A stretch of DNA of 64,000 nt from Paenibacillus sp. FJAT-26967 (GTDB lineage: Bacteria; Bacillota; Bacilli; Paenibacillales; NBRC-103111), in NCBI RefSeq assembly GCF_001541095.1, contig NZ_LMXH01000005.1, positions 186,001 through 250,000 of the forward strand, given 5' to 3'. The translations under genes and the position numbers were made by a program. Each line of letters begins with the position of its first letter. Positions within the stretch are counted from its first letter, which is position 1. Below the pieces are notes generated by a model that saw only the letters and a program-made list of their open reading frames with translations, did not search any database and was not told the DNA's origin. Below are positions 16,807-24,731 of this stretch, piece after piece.

Positions 16807-17556
16807 TTAACTTTTGGGAAACACCAATACCATTCCAAGCAGGATGATTACCACAAATAAATATTTTTCGAAATTGTGGGCCGGAATTCGTTTGTTCAGA
16901 AAAACACCGAGTGCGGTAGCGGCGAGGATAGCCGGCAGAGAATAGGCGTAATAAATGAAGGCGTCAGATGTCCATAATCCTCCGAGCGCATGTCCTGCTA
17001 CAACGAAAACGCCGGATATCAGAAAATGAGCCTGCAAGGTGCCGCGGAAGCGATCGGGATTCCACCGTCTCAAGGTGCCATATACCACAACGGGCACACC
17101 GTTAAAATTGTAAGCACTGCCGAGCACTCCTGAAGCAAAACCAAAGGGAAGTACCCAGCCGGGATTGTTAAGCAGCGGACGCTGTATGGCGCGTGAGAGA
17201 TTCTTTTTAAACAAAGAATAGCCTCCGAATGCGATTAGAAAAATACCGAGTCCTGTCGTAATTACAATTGCAGAAGCCAGATGAAGCAGAGCAAGTCCGG
17301 CGGGGATTCCGATTACGGTTGAAACCGCCAGCCGGATTAAGACAGGGCGTTCAATGTGACGCCATCCGCTGAATACGGTCAGCAACGCTACGGTGAGTCC
17401 GGCCAATCCTATCAAAGAAACGGAAGTCTGTAGAGGGATCGGAAGAAGTGCCAGCAACGGCATACTTACGATGGCCTCCCCGAAGCCGAAAACCGATTTC
17501 ATTAAGGCACCTATAGACACCGCCGCGACTATCAGCAGGATCAGTGTGATTTCCAT
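16807..17556 (-). CDS. TauE/SafE-family sulfite exporter-like membrane protein
   Basis: A 249-residue integral membrane protein with about eight helices. It opens with the family motif ISxGALMKSVFGFGEAIVSMPLL, here written across residues 14-36, and has the repeated second-half block PFGFASGVLGSAYNFNGVP. Members of this family move sulfite, sulfoacetate or other small anions. GAAGGAGTTTTTTC precedes the ATG at 17556; the open frame extends 37 codons further, without a better site. It is a single gene, and its substrate is unknown. Confidence 0.87.
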   Translation of the reverse strand: MEITLILLIVAAVSIGALMKSVFGFGEAIVSMPLLALLPIPLQTSVSLIGLAGLTVALLTVFSGWRHIERPVLIRLAVSTVIGIPAGLALLHLASAIVITTGLGIFLIAFGGYSLFKKNLSRAIQRPLLNNPGWVLPFGFASGVLGSAYNFNGVPVVVYGTLRRWNPDRFRGTLQAHFLISGVFVVAGHALGGLWTSDAFIYYAYSLPAILAATALGVFLNKRIPAHNFEKYLFVVIILLGMVLVFPKS

Positions 17557-17795
17557 GAAAAAACTCCTTCGTACTTTTGACGTTATAATATAATAACATG
17601 ATAAATGATGATATAAAACACGAATTTTAAGTGCCTTGATCGGCTGTTTGGATGTATAAAAACCCATCTTTAATGGTGGGGGATGTGATTTTTATTATAA
17701 CGCCTTAAAAAGCTATTTAAGAGGGTTTGAACAGATTGCGAGTTTAAGCTTTTCCGGAGCATAGAATAAGAGCGGACCCATGCTTATGACGAGAA

Positions 17796-17892
17796 TAAAA
17801 AACAGCCAGACGCTTGTTCAGGTCTGGCTGTTCATGTACCATGGCATCCGTATACGAAAAAACAGCCAGAACCTGAATCGGTTCCTGGCTGC
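17796..17892 (-). terminator. Two tandem terminators after nrdF
   Basis: On the minus strand two hairpins follow the nrdF stop: one at 17857-17892 (GCAGCCAGGAACC/GGTTCTGGCTGTTTTTT) and one at 17796-17832 (AACAGCCAGAC/GTCTGGCTGTTTTTT). Each has a long T-run. Their stems share CAGCCAG/CTGGCTG, suggesting that one arose by duplication. Confidence 0.9.
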
Positions 17893-17949
17893 TTCTTATC
17901 CTGCTATTGTAAAGTCATCTATACTCTCGTGCGAGATAGCGCCGACAAC

Positions 17950-18912
17950 CTACACGCCGTCGAACTTGAAGTCGTCGTCGCTCAGCGGCTCAACCTTCAG
18001 GGCGCGGACGTAGCCGTTGCCCTTCTTGGAGAAGAAATCATGCTGCTTCGTCTGGGTACGGATGCCGTTCAGCACGATCGGATGAACGGGCTCTTCCGGG
18101 AAGTACGGGTCGCGGCCCAGGTTCATCAATGCTTTGTTAGCGTTATAACGCACATAACGCAGCACATCATCCTGCAGGCCGAGCGCAGTGTACAGCTCTT
18201 CGGTATAGGCCTTCTCGATCTCGTAGAGCTCCAGAAGCAGCTTGATTTGCTCCTCGGCCGCTTCCTGCTGCTCCTCGGCACTCAGCGAGGCGTACACTTC
18301 CTGCGCCAGCGTACCCACGTACAGGCCGTGGATGCTTTCGTCGCGCAGGATGAGGTCGATGATCTCTCCGCTGTTGGTCATCTTGCCTTGTCCCGCCAAG
18401 TAAAGCGGATAGAAGAAGCCGCTGTAGAACAGGTAGCTTTCGAGATAGACGGAAGCCGTCATCGCCAGATAGAGATCCTTCTCGGTCTTGATGCTGTTGT
18501 AGTAACGGTTGATGAGATCCGCCTTCTGCTGCAGGCGTCCATTCTCTTCTACCCAGCGGAAAATGCCGTCGATCTCTTCGTTGCTCGCCAGCGTCGTGAA
18601 GATGCTGCTGTAAGATTTGGCATGAATCTGTTCCATCATGCCCATGAAGGACAGCACCGCTTTGCGCTGGAGCCCGTCCATGTGCTCGACGAGCCTTGGC
18701 ATGCCGACGCCGCCTTGTAGCGTATCGAGCAGCGTCAGGCCCCCCAAGACCTTCTTGTAGACGTCCTGCTCGGCCTGGCTCATCTCGATCCAGACCATCT
18801 TATCGTCGGACAGCGGGATTTCCTCCTCCGTCCAGAACTGCATCACATTCTGCTGCCAGAACGACCAAGTGTAATCATCATCCGGGCGGTTCCAATTGAC
18901 TGCTTTCATCAT
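17950..18912 (-). CDS. nrdF: Class Ib ribonucleotide reductase, beta subunit
   Basis: The radical-generating subunit of the NrdEF enzyme that makes deoxyribonucleotides under oxygen. All metal ligands and the tyrosine are present: Asp63 (LLDTLQGG), Glu94 and His97 (MMEQIHAKSY), Tyr101 as radical site, Glu158 (VYLESYLFY), Glu192 and His195 (RDESIHGLY). Its 320 residues, FFSKKGNGY and the C-terminal DDDFKFD tail match B. subtilis NrdF and fit class Ib. AAAGGAGAG sits eight bases before the first of two adjacent ATG codons. It follows nrdE with a gap of about 200 bases and is the last gene of the nrdI-nrdE-nrdF operon. Confidence 0.97.
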   Translation of the reverse strand: MMKAVNWNRPDDDYTWSFWQQNVMQFWTEEEIPLSDDKMVWIEMSQAEQDVYKKVLGGLTLLDTLQGGVGMPRLVEHMDGLQRKAVLSFMGMMEQIHAKSYSSIFTTLASNEEIDGIFRWVEENGRLQQKADLINRYYNSIKTEKDLYLAMTASVYLESYLFYSGFFYPLYLAGQGKMTNSGEIIDLILRDESIHGLYVGTLAQEVYASLSAEEQQEAAEEQIKLLLELYEIEKAYTEELYTALGLQDDVLRYVRYNANKALMNLGRDPYFPEEPVHPIVLNGIRTQTKQHDFFSKKGNGYVRALKVEPLSDDDFKFDGV

Positions 18913-18949
18913 CGCGGGTTCTCTCCTTTAGCTTTCAGGCAATGGATGC

Positions 18950-18981
18950 TTCTCTACTTCTCTAGTTCTCTAGTTCTCTAC
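18950..18981 (-). repeat. Four 8-bp tandem repeats upstream of nrdF
   Basis: On the plus strand TTCTCTAC, TTCTCTAG, TTCTCTAG and TTCTCTAC follow without gaps, about 40 bases before the nrdF start. Immediately beside them lies AGAGAGG, which could pair with the repeat in RNA. They are outside coding sequence. Confidence 0.8.
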
Positions 18982-19114
18982 AGAGAGGCAGCGCATGGAA
19001 CGGGATACGTGTGTAACGAAATCCCGCTATGCGCTGTTCTTGTTTATCGCCCGTACGGGCGTTTCTTTGTGCCAGAAATTAATCGTATCGGATACTTATT
19101 GCAGGACAAGCCTT

Positions 19115-21199
19115 TTATACCGAGCAGCTCAGGCATTCCTCTACCGACAGGCGCTTTGTGCGTGTGTAATAGAGGGATTTGAGCCCTTTCTTAGCGGCGT
19201 ATAAGTAATTGCGGGCCAGTTCACGCGTCGAAATATCGCTGTTCACGTGCAGGACCGTCGAAATTCCTTGATCGACATGCTCCTGGATTTCGGCGATCAG
19301 GTCGATAATTTTGAACGGGTCCATCCGGTAAGCCGATTTATAAAAGAACATATTATCCTTGGACAAGTAAGGCATCGGATAATAAGTCGTCGAGTTCGCA
19401 TAAGTCCGGGTCTCAATCTGATCTACGATCGGCATCACGCTGGAAGTGGCATTCTGAACGTACGAGATGCTCTGCGTGGGCGCAATGGCCAGGCGGTAAG
19501 CGTGATACAAGCCGTGCTTCATGACCTGCTCTTTGAGCGCCTTCCAGTCCTCCGGAGAAGGCAGCGGCATGCCGTTGAATAGAGCTTTCACTTTCTCCGA
19601 CCCCGGACGGTAGTCTGTCTCTTCGTATTTTGCGAAATAGGTACCCTTCGCATATTCGGAGCGCTCGAAATCGTGGAACGTTATTCCGCGGTCACGGGCG
19701 ATTTCCATGCTTTTCTCCAGAGAGTAATAATTGATCGCCATGAAAAAAGCACGAGCGAATTCCTTGGCGTCTGCGCTCTCGTAAGCAATCTTGTTCTTGG
19801 ACAAGTAGCCATGCAGATTCATGGCGCCAAGACCGACCGAATGCAGCTCCTTGTTCGCTTTGACAACACCCGGCGCGTTGGCGACGGTCGTGTGGTCGCT
19901 GACGGAAGTCAGCGCTTCGATGCCGGCGTGAACGGAATCACGGATAGTCCGTGTTTCCATTACATTCACGATGTTAAGCGAAGCGAGGTTGCACGAAATA
20001 TCCCGGCGGATAATATCGCCTTGACCGTAGTCGCCGATTTCGGTCGTCTCCTGCAGCTGGAAAATCTCCGTGCACAGGTTGGACATTTTGACCTTGCCGA
20101 TGTCTTTGAGAGCATGACCGCGGTTGGCATTCGACCGGTTCATGATGTAAGGGTAGCCGGATTCCAGCTGAATGACGGCGATTTTGGTCAGCATATCGCG
20201 CGCGCTCATGACGATCTTCTTCTTCACTTTCGGGTTCGCGAGAAGCTCGTCATACATCTCATCGATGTTCATATCGTCGAGATGCCGGCCGTACTCCTTG
20301 TAGACGGAGAATGGCGCGAATACATGAAGCGGTTGGTTCTGTTCAGCCAGCTCGTAGAACTTCTGGGGTACGATCAGGCCGATCGACAGCGTCTGGATAC
20401 GGGATTTCTCGTCCGCGTTAATCTTCTTGCAGTCGAGGAATTCGATGACGTCCCATCCGAACACGGAGTAGTAGACGGCGCCGGAGCCTCTGCGCTGGCC
20501 CATTTGATCGGCGTAGGAGAAAGCATCCTCCAGCAGCTTCATGACCGGCATGATGCCCTTAGCGGCTCCCTCAACGCCTTTGATAGGCTCGCCGCGTCCG
20601 CGCAGCTTCGACATGTTGACGGCAACGCCGCCGCCGATTTTGGACAGCTGCATGCAGGTGCCGATGACGTACTGAATGGAATTCAGGGAGTCGTCCATCT
20701 CCAGCAGGAAGCAGGACACCATCTCGCCACGGCGGCTGCGTCCCGCATTGAGGAACGTAGGCGTTGCCGGCTGAACGCGCTGCTCGATGATCGCTTTGGC
20801 GATGCGGCCTGCTTTGCCGAAGTCGCCTTCGCCGAGATGGAGGGCTACGATGGCCGCACGGTCCTCGTACGACTCAAGCACCTGCTTCTTATCGTTGGTC
20901 CGCAGGGCGTAGTCCTTATAGAATTTGGAAGCGGCCATATAAGATTGAAACTGGAATCCGCTGTCCGCTATTGTCTTATGGATGGATTCGATTTGCTCGA
21001 TCGTATAACGTTCATAAACGTTCTCATAGAAATCCTCGCCGATCAAATAATCATAACGCTCTTTAATGGTGCCGAATTTCACGGTTTGTCCTTCTATTTC
21101 TTCCAGAAAAGCCTCCAGAGCTTCACGGTCTTTTTCTAATCTATAAAATCCGTCTATTCCCGGTATCATCAGTTCATTGTTCAGTTCAATATGTCTCAA
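19115..21199 (-). CDS. nrdE: Class Ib ribonucleotide reductase, alpha subunit
   Basis: The catalytic subunit, 694 residues, which reduces ribonucleoside diphosphates with electrons from NrdH or thioredoxin. The active-site Cys of the first strand is in RRGEMVSCFLL, the central N-x-C-x-E is NLCTEI, and the C-terminal redox pair is in EECLSCSV. There is no N-terminal ATP-cone, as expected for NrdE. Blocks such as GGGVAVNMSKLRGRGEPIKG and PTQSISYVQNATSSVMP are typical. It starts 14 bases inside the end of nrdI. Expression is probably under the cobalamin riboswitch in front of nrdI. Confidence 0.97.
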   Translation of the reverse strand: MRHIELNNELMIPGIDGFYRLEKDREALEAFLEEIEGQTVKFGTIKERYDYLIGEDFYENVYERYTIEQIESIHKTIADSGFQFQSYMAASKFYKDYALRTNDKKQVLESYEDRAAIVALHLGEGDFGKAGRIAKAIIEQRVQPATPTFLNAGRSRRGEMVSCFLLEMDDSLNSIQYVIGTCMQLSKIGGGVAVNMSKLRGRGEPIKGVEGAAKGIMPVMKLLEDAFSYADQMGQRRGSGAVYYSVFGWDVIEFLDCKKINADEKSRIQTLSIGLIVPQKFYELAEQNQPLHVFAPFSVYKEYGRHLDDMNIDEMYDELLANPKVKKKIVMSARDMLTKIAVIQLESGYPYIMNRSNANRGHALKDIGKVKMSNLCTEIFQLQETTEIGDYGQGDIIRRDISCNLASLNIVNVMETRTIRDSVHAGIEALTSVSDHTTVANAPGVVKANKELHSVGLGAMNLHGYLSKNKIAYESADAKEFARAFFMAINYYSLEKSMEIARDRGITFHDFERSEYAKGTYFAKYEETDYRPGSEKVKALFNGMPLPSPEDWKALKEQVMKHGLYHAYRLAIAPTQSISYVQNATSSVMPIVDQIETRTYANSTTYYPMPYLSKDNMFFYKSAYRMDPFKIIDLIAEIQEHVDQGISTVLHVNSDISTRELARNYLYAAKKGLKSLYYTRTKRLSVEECLSCSV

Positions 21200-21545
21200 G
21201 ATGCTGCACCCCTTCGTGGAATCGTTCTACGTCACCGGACGTGCCGGATAATTCGAATTTTGCAAGTACAGGTACGCCGTAAGCAGATGAAATGCGGTCT
21301 GCGCTCATGGCAAAAGATTGTCCCCAATTCAGGTTGCCGCTTGCGGCGACCCCGCGCAGCAGGGAAGAGTGACGCTTCAGGAAATCCATCACTCTTGCTG
21401 GAATTTGACCGAATCCGGTCGTATATGTAACCAGAACAAACGGTTCCTGGATCGACAGGTCTTCCTCAATCCTTACGGCCTGCATGCTCAGTTTGTTGAT
21501 GAATCGCTGCACATTTCCTGTGCGGGAGTCGTATACAATCAGCAT
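21186..21545 (-). CDS. nrdI: Flavodoxin-like NrdI protein of class Ib reductase
   Basis: A 119-residue FMN protein that supplies oxidant for assembling the dimanganese-tyrosyl cofactor of NrdF. The FMN loop is VYDSRTGNVQRF; VTYTTGFGQIP and VAASGNLNWGQSFA are the other conserved blocks. The frame is open 30 codons further upstream, but that region lies in the riboswitch terminator; the ATG at 21545 has AAGGAAGAG nine bases before it. First gene of the operon, with a 14-base overlap into nrdE. Confidence 0.95.
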   Translation of the reverse strand: MLIVYDSRTGNVQRFINKLSMQAVRIEEDLSIQEPFVLVTYTTGFGQIPARVMDFLKRHSSLLRGVAASGNLNWGQSFAMSADRISSAYGVPVLAKFELSGTSGDVERFHEGVQHLETY

Positions 21546-21569
21546 GGAACTCTCTTCCTTTCCACTCTC

Positions 21570-21616
21570 AAAAATACCGGGCGCGCTGACCGTAAGTGGA
21601 GGGTCAGCGCGCCCGG
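21570..21616 (-). terminator. Riboswitch expression-platform terminator before nrdI
   Basis: A perfect 15-bp stem, CCGGGCGCGCTGACC (21577-21591) against its complement (21602-21616), with a 10-base loop, followed on the minus strand by TATTTTT. It lies between the cobalamin aptamer and the nrdI start, only 26 bases before the ATG. A smaller hairpin (AAGCCGC/GCGGCTT, 21621-21645) sits directly upstream. Transcription that stops here would leave the whole nrd operon off. Confidence 0.9.
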
Positions 21617-21889
21617 ATAGAAGCCGCTCCGTCAAGAAGCGGCTTGCGTTTCCCGGCTGCGGCCGTCCGTATGCGGTGGGGGTACTCCCCCCGGCTCATA
21701 CGGCTGGCTGCGGTTTCCGCAAGGTGCCGTGCGCTTCCTTCTCATGCGCTCATGCGCGAAAGCCGCACATCTTGCGCCTCAAGCATGCGCGGAGTTCGCG
21801 TACATGCGCTTTAGAAGGAAGCTGGCATCCTGCGGCAGGCAGGAAACAAAAGCTCCGGACACCTCCCTATCTCCCGTAGGTTCAGCGGT

Positions 21890-22070
21890 GTCTGGCGGAC
21901 AGGCAGGTCTCCTGGCTTCAGGTTCATCACGGTCCGCCGCCTTCCCGACAAATCTAATGTCAGTGGCTTGCCTGGCGAACCGTTTCCCTGTGACAGTGGC
22001 GGGACCGCGCCGGATTCGCACCGGACTTCCCTCTTAATCCCCTCCCTAGTAGGCGGGGAAACCTGTCCAC
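21890..22070 (-). promoter_or_regulatory. Cobalamin (adenosylcobalamin) riboswitch
   Basis: The minus strand carries the conserved core: GGGAAGTCCGGTGCGAATCC, then GGCGCGGTCCCGCCACTGT (around 21995-22035), and the B12 box AAGCCAGGAGACCTGCCT at 21901-21918. A flanking helix is possible between GTGGACAGGT (about 22060-22070) and ACCTGCCTGTCC. It lies upstream of nrdI on the same strand, with a strong terminator after it. Such an arrangement would switch the operon off when cobalamin is abundant. Confidence 0.95.
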
Positions 22071-22094
22071 TCAATATGTAGATGGTAAATATGA

Positions 22095-22123
22095 ATTTAC
22101 ATCAAGATATTGTGGTCTGTCAA
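22095..22123 (-). promoter_or_regulatory. Probable sigma-A promoter of the riboswitch-nrdIEF transcript
   Basis: TTGACA (22118-22123 on the minus strand) with a -10-like GTAAAT or TAAATT 17-18 bases later. The -35 is perfect, the -10 weak. Its distance to the riboswitch 5' end (about 20 bases) is right. Confidence 0.5.
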
Positions 22124-22320
22124 CCGTTCTAACGTCCTGATCCTAGGTAGAAAAAACGAGGAAAAGGACGAAAACACGGTGATAAACAGCACTAAAACGG
22201 CTGTCATTCTCTTTCAAATTTTTTTTTGAATTCACCCATATGCCATACAAAATGTGGGATATTTGGTATACTTGCACGGGGTATTTTATTCCTTATTTTT
22301 TTATGAAAGAGGAGGTTGTC

Positions 22321-23838
22321 ATGAGAGGTAATAATCCGTTCGTAGTGTTCTTGTTAATGATCGGAATCGGAGCAGCGGGACTTCTATCGGGCTGTGAAGA
22401 GAAAAGCAAACATGCCGTTGTCGTAAACCCGGATCAACCCGATGTGGTTGTTATCGGTTCGGAGATAGAAGGCATCTATTTAGCCCGTGCGGCTGCTGAC
22501 GAGGGATTATCGGTGGTCATTCTTGACCCGAGAGAGAAGCAGGGCGGGCAGCTGATTCAAGGAGAGATGCAGTATCTGGATGAACCTTTCGATGAGAAAG
22601 GCAAATCATTGCTGCAAGGAAGGGTTAAGGAACTATTCGATCAGTACAAGGACGGCAAGATCCGTAAACCTGAGCAGTTCCAGGCTTATTACAGCTCTTT
22701 GGCGGAAGGGATTCCGGTAGAATCGGGTATTACGATTACAGACATAGAGCGGACTAGCGGTACAGAGTCAGGCAGCCGGAGCATTAAATCCGTTACATAC
22801 AAGACCACAAGCGGAGATACCAAGACAAAGACCGCTAAATACTGGGTAGAGAACACGGATTTCACAGCACTTACGAGTAAGCTTGGCACAGCAAGGATAC
22901 CGGGTGTGGAGACCGTTTTTAATTCCCCTGGCCGGGACTATATGGCTTCGTCCATCATGCTGAAATTCAGAGGAGTGGACTGGAAAGTCTTTCAGAAAAA
23001 AGTCGGAGGCTTGAGTAAGGCAGAAAGGGAGTCGGTCTATGGCGGGAATACCTATGTGAATGGCACGTTTGCATACGGACTGGGAAATATAGGGGCCACC
23101 TATAAGCCGAGCCGGGATAATTTGTTCCTTAGAGGATTGAATGTCGTGAATATGCTGGACGGAGAAGCTTTGATCAATGCCCTGCTTGTGTTTAACGTGG
23201 ACCCGGCTAATCCTGAGAGCGTGAGGCAGGCCATAGACCAGGGCAGGCAGGAAAGCGACCTGGTGGTGCAGCATTTGAGGCAAAAACTGCCGGGCTGGGA
23301 GAAAGCCGAAGTGAACGGGTACCCGGACTATTTGTACATCCGCGACTATGACCGTTACGAGACGGAATACGTCCTTCTGGCGACCGATGTACTCAGCGGC
23401 CGTATGCATGACGATAACGTCAGTATTGCGGGCTACGCGATTGACCTGCAGGGAACCCAGCATTCCCCATGGGGGAACAGCACCGGCAAGCCTGACAAAT
23501 ACGGTATGCCGCTCCGTTCCTTCCTGCTCAAGGGCTACTCCAACGTCATCGTTGCAGGCAAAAATGTAGGCGCCTCGGCTGTCGCATACGGCAGTGCCCG
23601 CATCCAGCCCAATACTTCTCTGGCAGGAGAGGTGATCGGCATTATCCTCGGGCAGATCGGCAGTGAGAAAGAACTCGCTTCTCTGACTGCTGAGGATATG
23701 AATAAGCTGCATGCTTATATCAAGAAGGAGTACAACATCAAACTGGCCGGAGTGAAGGCTGTGAACAAACTGGAGGGCTACAGCGAAGAGGAGCTCGCTA
23801 AGATCAACGCAGGTTCAATGTCGCTGAAGAAGAAGTAG
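22321..23838 (+). CDS. FAD-dependent oxidoreductase with lipoprotein signal
   Basis: A 505-residue flavoprotein. After a hydrophobic segment and lipobox LLSGC (Cys at about residue 26), a Rossmann strand follows: DVVVIGSEIEGIYLARAAAD, the dinucleotide fold with GxExxG instead of GxGxxG, then a Glu/Asp-ended strand VVILDPREKQGGQ. Later blocks FLLKGYSNVIVAGKNVGASA and ARIQPNTSLAGEVIG match the second FAD contact of the FAD_oxidored family (PF12831). GAGGAGGTTGTC precedes the ATG. The protein appears to be exported and lipid-anchored, which is odd for an FAD enzyme; Tat-type RR is absent from the signal. Substrate unknown. Confidence 0.85.
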   Translation: MRGNNPFVVFLLMIGIGAAGLLSGCEEKSKHAVVVNPDQPDVVVIGSEIEGIYLARAAADEGLSVVILDPREKQGGQLIQGEMQYLDEPFDEKGKSLLQGRVKELFDQYKDGKIRKPEQFQAYYSSLAEGIPVESGITITDIERTSGTESGSRSIKSVTYKTTSGDTKTKTAKYWVENTDFTALTSKLGTARIPGVETVFNSPGRDYMASSIMLKFRGVDWKVFQKKVGGLSKAERESVYGGNTYVNGTFAYGLGNIGATYKPSRDNLFLRGLNVVNMLDGEALINALLVFNVDPANPESVRQAIDQGRQESDLVVQHLRQKLPGWEKAEVNGYPDYLYIRDYDRYETEYVLLATDVLSGRMHDDNVSIAGYAIDLQGTQHSPWGNSTGKPDKYGMPLRSFLLKGYSNVIVAGKNVGASAVAYGSARIQPNTSLAGEVIGIILGQIGSEKELASLTAEDMNKLHAYIKKEYNIKLAGVKAVNKLEGYSEEELAKINAGSMSLKKK

Positions 23839-23930
23839 AAGAATTCCGCCAGCTTGCAATCAGTATCATTTTCTATTTATGATAGGCAAGCAGATCGTAA
23901 TTTTCAGACAAGTTCTCGGTCAAATATATA

Positions 23931-23971
23931 GAAAAAGTTCAAGCTCCTATTATAAGGAACTTGAACTTTTT
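23931..23971. terminator. Bidirectional terminator
   Basis: AAAAAGTTCAAG (23932-23943) pairs with CTTGAACTTTTT (23960-23971) and has A- and T-runs on either side, so it can end transcripts from both the FAD protein gene and the convergent membrane protein gene. Confidence 0.9.
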
Positions 23972-24521
23972 ACATGTGAATGTCTTTATTTCGGTTCTTT
24001 TTATACAGTATCGTAAAACCGGTTAGCAACCATTCAATTATATGAAAAATTACAGATATAGTCAGAGCCGATAGAAAGTCTTGTAGATACACTCCGGGAA
24101 TAAGGGAGGCAAAAAAATAAATAAGCAGCCAATCTGCAACGATCGTAATAAGCTGCTTGCTGAAAAAGGAAAGAGGTCGTTTGAGAAGGGTGCGGGCTAT
24201 GGCAACGGTAAGAGGGTGAATAAAAGTTTCAAACAACAAGAAGCTGAGTAAAATAAAAACAGAGAAGGTGAACAGGTTCTCCGCAGCATTAAAACGGATT
24301 AAGGTGCTGGTATTTTCAAGACTTTGGAAGAATGTCATATATAGAAAAGAAAAGCCTGTTATCGGCCCCAAGATGAGCAGCGATAAAGTAGGTATGGCCC
24401 AAATTTTCGTCTTCCAGGAAGGCTTGGTTTCACGATCTCTTCGCGCTAAGTAATTGATTACAAGATTTAATGCACAGAATAGAAAAAGCAGCAGTCCGGT
24501 TAACAAGACATAAAGGTTCAT
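23970..24521 (-). CDS. Membrane protein of unknown function
   Basis: A 183-residue protein with about five hydrophobic helices: residues 2-22, 41-63, 82-103, 130-150 and 155-175, with a basic loop RRDRETKPSWKTK after the first. No family was recognised. GGAGG stands close before the ATG at 24521; a TTG six codons upstream is a less likely start. It is a single gene and converges with the FAD protein gene. Confidence 0.65.
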   Translation of the reverse strand: MNLYVLLTGLLLFLFCALNLVINYLARRDRETKPSWKTKIWAIPTLSLLILGPITGFSFLYMTFFQSLENTSTLIRFNAAENLFTFSVFILLSFLLFETFIHPLTVAIARTLLKRPLSFFSKQLITIVADWLLIYFFASLIPGVYLQDFLSALTISVIFHIIEWLLTGFTILYKKNRNKDIHM

Positions 24522-24675
24522 AGGGTCCTCCAGGAGCAATGGGATAGTAAGTTTTCCGCAAATTTATAAATAGATTTAGAAAACATACCCGGAGATGAAC
24601 ATATTTTATATGCAATAACCTAAAATTACCATTCGATTTTATTTATATCAACATATCGTTTCGCTGCTGCCACAA

Positions 24676-24712
24676 GAAAAGGCCTCCTCCTTAACGGAAG
24701 AGACCTTTTGTG
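24676..24712 (-). terminator. Terminator after the aldolase gene
   Basis: Imperfect inverted repeat AAAAGGCCTCCTCC / GGAAGAGACCTTTT, giving a T-run on the minus strand, 20 bases after the aldolase stop. Confidence 0.65.
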
Positions 24713-24731
24713 CTATTCATTATTAAGAAGA

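Noticed and set aside
19673-21139. A 488-codon plus-strand open frame opposite nrdE
   Set aside because: It lies fully antisense to nrdE, has no ribosome site and its product is unlike any family; it is a frame shadow of a long gene.
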